64,000 bases of DNA, taken from assembly GCA_020650975.1 (NCBI GenBank), contig JAIPMN010000838.1, positions 1 to 64,000 of the forward strand, in the 5' to 3' direction. A program made the translations under genes and the position numbers. Position 1 is the first letter of the stretch; the number at the start of each line of letters is the position of its first letter. Source of the stretch: Apostichopus californicus (lineage: Eukaryota; Echinodermata; Holothuroidea; Aspidochirotida; Stichopodidae). The notes below the pieces were generated by a model. It worked only from the letters and a program-made list of their open reading frames with translations. It made no database searches and was not told the DNA's origin. Of the stretch, positions 58,333 through 64,000 are shown one piece after another.

Positions 58333-59436
58333 TGCCTTAGGAAGAGCATTTGACCCTATAAAGCTCTTCTAGAAAAGATATCATCCCCCAAAAATAGTGT
58401 ATTAAAGGGACTATGTGAGCTTGTCCAGCTTTCACCCTTTAAGTAAATATACGTTTCTGTCTATCAATTTAGGCCCCAAGTTCTTGCCAAGTTCTTACTT
58501 TTGGGAGATTTTGTGTGTTAAAAGACTACTTTCTTTTGTGAAGCCTAGTTCTGTATGTTCCCCGTTTCTAACAGATCATCATCCTTACCTTGATATCAAA
58601 GACTAGATCTGTGATAACTTTTTGCAAGTGAAAAAGATTATAATAGGAAACACTGTCATCTTGCAGTTTGTTTTAGTTTTGTATCACAAAGACTGCTCTT
58701 AATTTTGAATTCTCATAGGCCACAGGCGTCACTATAAAGTGAAGAAATGACTTGCAAGGGAGATGGAAAGAAAAACACCCTACTTAACATGCAATATTTT
58801 ATGGAATAACTCTCCCTCTGATCATATAGGAAGGATAATAATTCTTTTGGATTTACATATTTTTTTAAAAAAAGATCAAAGTATTATTCCTTAATGAAAG
58901 AAAGAAAATTATGTGGTGAGAAGTAGAATTATCAAAACTTACCGAATTATAATTGTAGTAGTTTCGAGATATGTTTTTTAAAGTGAAAACAATGACAATC
59001 TAATCCTTAAAAAGGCCTGTAAAAGCCGAAGACAAAAATGTCCTACATTACACTAGATCGTGAAGTTGCTGAGGTGAAAGTACTTTGCCAAGCTTTGAGG
59101 AAGCACCTCTATGTCTGACATACTTTTATAGTTTGCTTTACACACTTGTTATGAAAGGAGTCATTTTCTGATTTGTGTGACCTAGTACTTAAATACTCGA
59201 TTGTTGACAGTCATTCCAAGGTTTTTTTCATACCAGCTTTACATTAACAGTCAATTGCCATTTTTCAGTACAGGTGATCTATTTTACCCTTTTTCACTGT
59301 CACTGGGCATCCTTGCGCTGAATGTGGCGGCAAAATCTGGTGAATTGTTTGACTAAAAACTGGTGCTGACGTAAGTCAAATGTGTTCTGATTAAATAGTG
59401 ATCTGAAGGGTGCGCAAATTGTAGAATGTAAAAGCT
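58333..59436. other. Non-coding stretch, no gene seen
   Basis: AT-rich DNA. A TTAAAGGG...CCCTTTAA arrangement at 58402-58442 is too short to call an element. The 63-codon frame at 58415-58606 is unsupported. Confidence 0.6.
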
Positions 59437-60268
59437 GAAGGTATAATGGTAGTAGCTATAGATTATATATACGAAGCTGCATTAGCAGTTAGAATAAAAG
59501 ATATGAAGATACAATGGTGGATACTGGTCATATAGATCTGAAGCTACAGTGGCAGCTAGAATAAAGAAATGAAGATACAGTGGCAGCTAGAATAAATAAA
59601 TGAAGATACAGTGGCAGCTAGAATAAAGAAATGAAGATACAGTGGCAGCTAGAATAAAGATATGAAGATACAGTGGCAGCTAGAATAAAGAAATGAAGAT
59701 ACAGTGGCAGTTAGAATAAAGAAATGAAGATACAGTGGTAGCTACAATATAGATCTGAATCTGCAGTGGTAGCTACAATATAGATCTGAATCTGCAGTGG
59801 TAGCTAGAATAAAGATATGAAACTACTGTGGCAGGTAGAATAAAGATATGAAGATACAGTGGTGGCTTCAGTATAGAGCTCTACAGTGGCATTTAGAGTA
59901 AAAGATATGAAGATACAGTGGCAGCTAGAATAAAACATATGAAGATACAGTGGTGGCTACAATATAGATCTGAAGCTACAGTGGCAGCTAGAACAAAACA
60001 TATCAAGATACAGTGATGGCTACAATATGGATTGGAAGCTACAGTGGCATAAAGATCTGAAACTACCGTGGCAGGTAGAATAAAGATATGAAGATACAGT
60101 GGTGGCTTCAATATAGCTACAGTGGCATTTAGAGTAAAAGATATGAAGATACCGTGGTGGCTACAATATGGATTGGAAGCTACAGTGCCATAAAGATCTG
60201 AAGCTACAGTGGCAGTTAGAATAAAGATATGAAGATAAAGTGGTGGCTACAATATAGATCTGAAGCTG
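59437..60268. repeat. 31-bp minisatellite with two unit types, about 27 units
   Basis: Type A carries GATACAGTGGCAGCTAGAAT and ends AAAGA(A/T)AT. Type B carries ACAGTGGTGGCTACAATATA and ends GATCT. From 59560 to 59740 nearly identical type A units follow one another. Further on, A and B alternate with partial units, so longer composite units have formed. The minus frame at 59893-60111 reflects the repeat (31 is not a multiple of 3) and is not a gene. Confidence 0.95.
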
Positions 60269-61760
60269 GAAGTTATATCTGGTGGTACCATGGTAGAATG
60301 CAGAGTTGAAGATACATTTTTTATAGGGGGATTTATATGGTGCATGGCTTTGTTATTAATAGTGCTTCAGTTGTTGTGTCATGCTTCCTTGAACCCAAGG
60401 ATTTCCTACCAAATATCCCTCATTCCCTCCTTCCCCCCCTTTTCACCATCTTCTAGTCTTCATTTCTTCCAACTTCACTGTTTTTTTTGCATAAATCTTC
60501 TAGAAAATGAATCCTTGACATGTTTGTCATTAGCACATAATGTTATCTGCTCCTCATTTCATCAAAACTTTGCCGTCCATTATCTACTCTAATGAAAATA
60601 AGTAAAATATGAACAAATGTTTTTTTTTTATTGACCCAAAGATCCCCGAAGCTTGTGTATTTATCTACCTTAGTTCTATTATCACAAGACACACCACAAT
60701 GGAAATCATTGCAATTGTAAAACCTTCTGTCTGGGTTTTGGGATGCTACTTTAATTAAGAACTTGAGAAGCTTTTGGCCTCAAGTGATAGAAACTGATAG
60801 AAACTGCACAGCGCCATCAGGTTTTGCCTCCCCATGGACTGAACCTCGGAGCCTCGTTTCACTGACAGTTATTGGTCTTAAAAACCGTTTTTCACTCAGT
60901 AAATAAATGTTTTCTATGCACGGAAGGCCGTGAGTGTTCAAGCGTAAGAGCCGGGAGCCTAAGAGATTTCTTACCTGCTTATAAGTCTCAAAGACACGAT
61001 GACGCTTGATATTGTGTCGTCGTCGACACAGGCCTCGTTTGAAGCCTAGCCTTTTTCAAATTTGAGTATGGGGGATGGAGACTATTGAATATTGAAGATT
61101 TGATAGTAATGTAGGGAAGAGGAATTTATTGGATCATGTGAGGAGTAATACATTAAATAAAAGAAGAAAGTGACTAAAGTTTGTTTCTAGGTTTTCAGCA
61201 GGTGCTCCTGATTAGGTGAAATCTATTTCACGCTCGAGTTTTTCAGTTTGAATTTGGGTTAGATGTTTTTGCACAAAACATTGTGGTACCACAGCTGACT
61301 TGATCCAAGTAGCTGCTTCTAAATTATTTTTAAAAAAAAGATAAGAAAACAGTGTCAGTAAATCACAGTGAGAGTGATGAGAAGGTGATAAAGATTTGAT
61401 AAATTGGTATATTCTGATAAAGTGGATTTAGGGGGAAAGGGGAGGGGAGTAGGCAAAGGGGGAAGGATGAGGGACTTGGTTTTAAAGCCACAAACAGTGA
61501 GATGTACCTTATATACCAGTTTGCAATGTTGTTTCATCAGTGTTTAGGTTATACAGTCATGCCAGATATAGTTTCATTAACTTGTGGGGAGAATTACCAT
61601 TTGATGTGAAAATTATTACATTTCATGCCAATGGGATGTTCATGTTTCTTCTAAAAGGGTAATTGCATAGTACAGTTGCTGCATGAAACCCTGTACCCTG
61701 TAATATTATCTTCTATCAACCTATTTCCCCCCCCCCCCCCATAAATCTATACAGTTTATG
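60269..61760. other. Non-coding stretch, one CpG patch
   Basis: A CpG-bearing patch lies at 60925-61045 with a perfect TGTGTCG/CGACACA hairpin near 61014-61031 and, on the minus strand, a donor-like CAGGTAAGA near 60970. No supported exon. A C-run lies near 61728-61740. Confidence 0.5.
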
Positions 61761-61848
61761 TTGTATATGATGATGTTGTAAATTGTATATGATCATGTTG
61801 TAAATTGTATATGATGATGTTGTAACTTGTATATGATGATGTTGTAAA
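61761..61848. repeat. 22-bp minisatellite, 4 units
   Basis: TTGTATATGATGATGTTGTA plus two bases, repeated four times with one or two substitutions per unit. Confidence 0.95.
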
Positions 61849-61925
61849 TGTGCAATGATTATAAAAAATATACACATTTTCATAAGGCAAAGTTAGAGGG
61901 GGCAGAGTGGAGAGATATTTCGTGG

Positions 61926-61938
61926 AGGTCAAAGGTCA
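61926..61938 (+). promoter_or_regulatory. Perfect DR1 motif
   Basis: AGGTCA, one A, AGGTCA: the consensus for RXR/HNF4/COUP-type receptors. It lies within a repeat unit, so function is uncertain. Confidence 0.35.
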
Positions 61939-62213
61939 TCGGAAGTCACCAGAAGTCAAATTCTGATAACCTTGTCAACACAATATCGCAAGTTAGGAAG
62001 CATGGATACTTTCATACTTGACATGTGGATATGTCATATTGCATAGAATAACTCAATGTTTTTTTGTTGATGTCAAATGTCATCTGGGTCACCAGCGGTC
62101 AAACTATGAAAACCATTTATAGATGATATCTCATGATAGAAATCGTGGATAATTTTCATACATGGTATATTGGTTTGCCATATTGAGTACAAGAATCCTG
62201 TCATTGTTGGTGT

Positions 62214-62226
62214 AGGTCAAAGGTCA
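62214..62226 (+). promoter_or_regulatory. Perfect DR1 motif
   Basis: Same AGGTCAAAGGTCA sequence, two units (288 bp) after the first. Confidence 0.35.
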
Positions 62227-62360
62227 TTTGAGATCACCAGAGGTCAAACTCTGAGAACCTTTAAACATGATATCTCAAGGTAGGAATCATGGATACTCCT
62301 CATACTTGGTATGTGGATGCATCACATTGAGTACAAGACCCCTATTGTTTTAGGTAGAGG

Positions 62361-63451
62361 TGTAAATTGCCACATACAATAGACTGATATGTGTTTATCA
62401 TGTGTAGTTGTAGATTAAAATAGTGGTTCAGGACTTTTATATGATAAGAGTTATTTCTGGTGAACAAGCAGAAGTTTAGTGTAATGAAGTCATCAAAACC
62501 TCAATGCATCTTTGCAGTCTGCATTATTTAGTAATATTAATAATTTTTTATAATTATTATTTATTATTAGCATCTGACGTGTTGCCTTGAATTATAGTTT
62601 TGAAAGTTTGAATGTGAAACTTGAATGTGAAGTACCACATTTAACAGTGCTGATCATTTATCGATCTCTGTATCAATACAGCCTCCTCTCTGTCCATGTA
62701 GCTGAAGTGTTCCCAGAAAAGGTATTTTAATGGTGATGTGTACTGCATATATCTGTCCTTTTGTGATAAGCCTGTAAGGAAAAAATTATGCAGTATTGAT
62801 AAACATTTCCTATAAAAGAAAGAGAGAGAATGAAACTTGAACCATACAATGCAAAATTTTCTCAACTAAAATATTGATTGGTTAAGTTCATTTCGTAAGA
62901 TATGCAGAAAAGAGAGAAGAGAGAGGTTTTTTAAAAAGTATTCAGTTTCGACAGCATTGTGTACTTTTACGTGTAGTTCATTTACTTATTTCGATGAATC
63001 ACAGAAACTTGTACCATAGGACCAGTGCCTAACATGCCTTATTTTTGGTAGAATTTTAACTTGGTGTGGGGGAAGGAGAAGGCAGGGGATGGTCTGTTAT
63101 GTAAATATTTCCAATTTCCCATTTTTCCGACATTATTAATGTGTAGAAAGCAGTTATGGATTAGCCAGTGAGGCATCTAAGGTATAGTGTTACTTGCACA
63201 CATCTAGACTCATTTCAATTTTGGAAGATGATTTTTTTTTTCAAATGAAACAAGACTTGCTTCTCACTATATCAATAATTATTTTTATTATTATTACTAT
63301 GTATTTGATAGAGTACTCTACAATTCAATATTCTTTTGAATGGGAATCTGTTAGCACTAATTGATATCTTACAGTGATATGTTATAGGGTAGATATTGGA
63401 TAAAGCAGAATTCAATCCCAATATTCTGTAATAATAAGCACTGGCTATCGT

Positions 63452-63453
<2 letters not shown>
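62361..63453. other. Non-coding stretch, no gene seen
   Basis: AT-rich DNA with a G-rich spot near 63067-63090 and T-runs. Confidence 0.6.
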
Positions 63454-63489
<36 letters not shown>

Positions 63490-63550
63490 CATATATATAT
63501 ATAAACATATATATATATATAAACATATACATATGCATACATAGATATAT
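63454..63550. repeat. (TA)n microsatellite with AAACATATAT units
   Basis: A pure TA run of about 28 bases is followed by AAACATATATAT units. It produces the Tyr/Ile-only frames on the minus strand, which are not genes. Confidence 0.95.
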
Positions 63551-64000
63551 AAATCAATCAACAAGACTATATAACTGGTATGAAGAAAGGAATTTGTGAA
63601 TTTTCTCCTCATTTGTTACTTAAATATTCTCAGAGATTCATCACAAACTATATTTTCTTTGCAGTTTAATCAGGAATTCCTTATGGAAATTTATTTTATT
63701 TTCCCCTCCATTAGTGCTTTAAGAAAAGACATTAACATTTCCTTATTTTCATTCTTCTTCATTGTTTGTTTTTTTTTTCTTCTTTTTTTTTTTTTTTGGT
63801 TAAAGGTGTTTTTATGGTGCTTTTCCCTCCAAGGGCAGATGCATAAGAATGAACAGAAAAATCAGTCTTCATTTTGCCTCAGTTTATCTTGCTCTGGGTG
63901 ACAAAATTTGTCTTAAAATTAATCAGGTGGAAGGCCATATCAAAATTTTACCACCTTTTATTTCATTCTTGGTTATTGTGTGGTCATTTTCTGGACTGTC
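63551..64000. other. Non-coding stretch with poly-T run
   Basis: Holds a long T-rich run at about 63768-63799. The 101-codon + frame at 63596-63901 is dominated by Phe from this run and is not a gene. Confidence 0.55.

Larger units (their letters stand above)
61926..62360 (+). repeat. Three-unit tandem array, 144-bp period, with DR1 motifs
   Basis: Unit starts AGGTCAAAGGTCA (61926), ATGTCAAATGTCA (62070) and AGGTCAAAGGTCA (62214) are exactly 144 bp apart. Each unit continues with TCACCAG(A/C)(A/G)GTCAAA, AACC, a GATATCTCA(A/T)G-type block, ATGGATA and CATAC(T/A)TGG. A fourth unit begins near 62360 and fades. Substitutions separate the units, so the array is not young. Related fragments occur at 21.4, 35.4 and 39.9 kb. 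I think similar sequences are common in echinoderm genomes, but cannot name the family. Confidence 0.85.

Noticed and set aside
58402-58442. TTAAAGGG...CCCTTTAA as a T2-type MITE
   Set aside because: Only 33 bp between the TTAA sites with no further pairing. TTAAAGG is not clearly enriched in this AT-rich window.
59258-59345. Short frame reading LGILALNVAAKSGELFD before a stop
   Set aside because: Only about 30 codons, weak acceptor and no phase match to the candidate exon.
59893-60111. 72-codon minus-strand frame with apparent repeats
   Set aside because: Reflects the 31-bp minisatellite, whose period is not a multiple of three.
63272-63557. Two Tyr/Ile minus-strand frames
   Set aside because: Translation of the (TA)n microsatellite.

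Overview
This is a eukaryotic, AT-rich, repeat-littered stretch of animal genome with almost no coding sequence. The repeat content suggests a marine invertebrate deuterostome, most likely an echinoderm: a tRNA-headed SINE, hAT-type MITEs with 8-bp target duplications, and an array built on AGGTCAAAGGTCA and 'GATATCTCAAG' motifs that I associate with echinoderm and hemichordate DNA. The species call is inference. I see no bacterial genes, operons, CRISPR array, rRNA, functional tRNA gene, LTR element or retroviral fossil.

The only segment I would defend as a protein-coding exon is at 9803-10027 (+). It is GC- and CpG-rich against its surroundings, opens with an AG acceptor, contains a well-placed ATG and ends at a strong GTAAGC donor after 65 codons plus one base. 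If it is real, most or all of the following 54 kb is intron and intergenic DNA of that gene. A phase-compatible 3' exon candidate lies at 15047-15255, but the evidence is weak. A few CpG-retaining patches (27926-28130, 42265-42575, 51640-51850) and a CCAAT-box cluster at 36240-36400 could be promoters or enhancers. Most other open frames are chance products, often of tandem repeats.

Region by region: 1-9.4 kb holds a possible 452-bp GATC-rich inverted-repeat element, A/T microsatellites, G-runs and a ~341-bp imperfect tandem duplication. 9.4-10 kb holds a degenerate repeat abutting the candidate exon. 10-23 kb is intron-like DNA with a 20-bp minisatellite, a SINE and the first composite repeat. 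An assembly gap of 10 Ns at 23.2 kb is bracketed by near-identical copies. 23-36 kb holds a TTAA-flanked MITE and a 20-bp minisatellite. 36-46 kb holds the CCAAT cluster, a hairpin-headed composite repeat and a 245-bp tandem duplication. 46-64 kb holds two hAT MITEs, several minisatellites (12, 22 and 31 bp), a three-unit array with a strict 144-bp period carrying DR1 nuclear-receptor motifs, and TA microsatellites.

I found no evidence of a new multi-gene biological system. The most informative signals are the MITEs with intact target duplications, the 144-bp DR1 array and its relatives, an unnamed dispersed repeat with three diverged copies, and the candidate exon.
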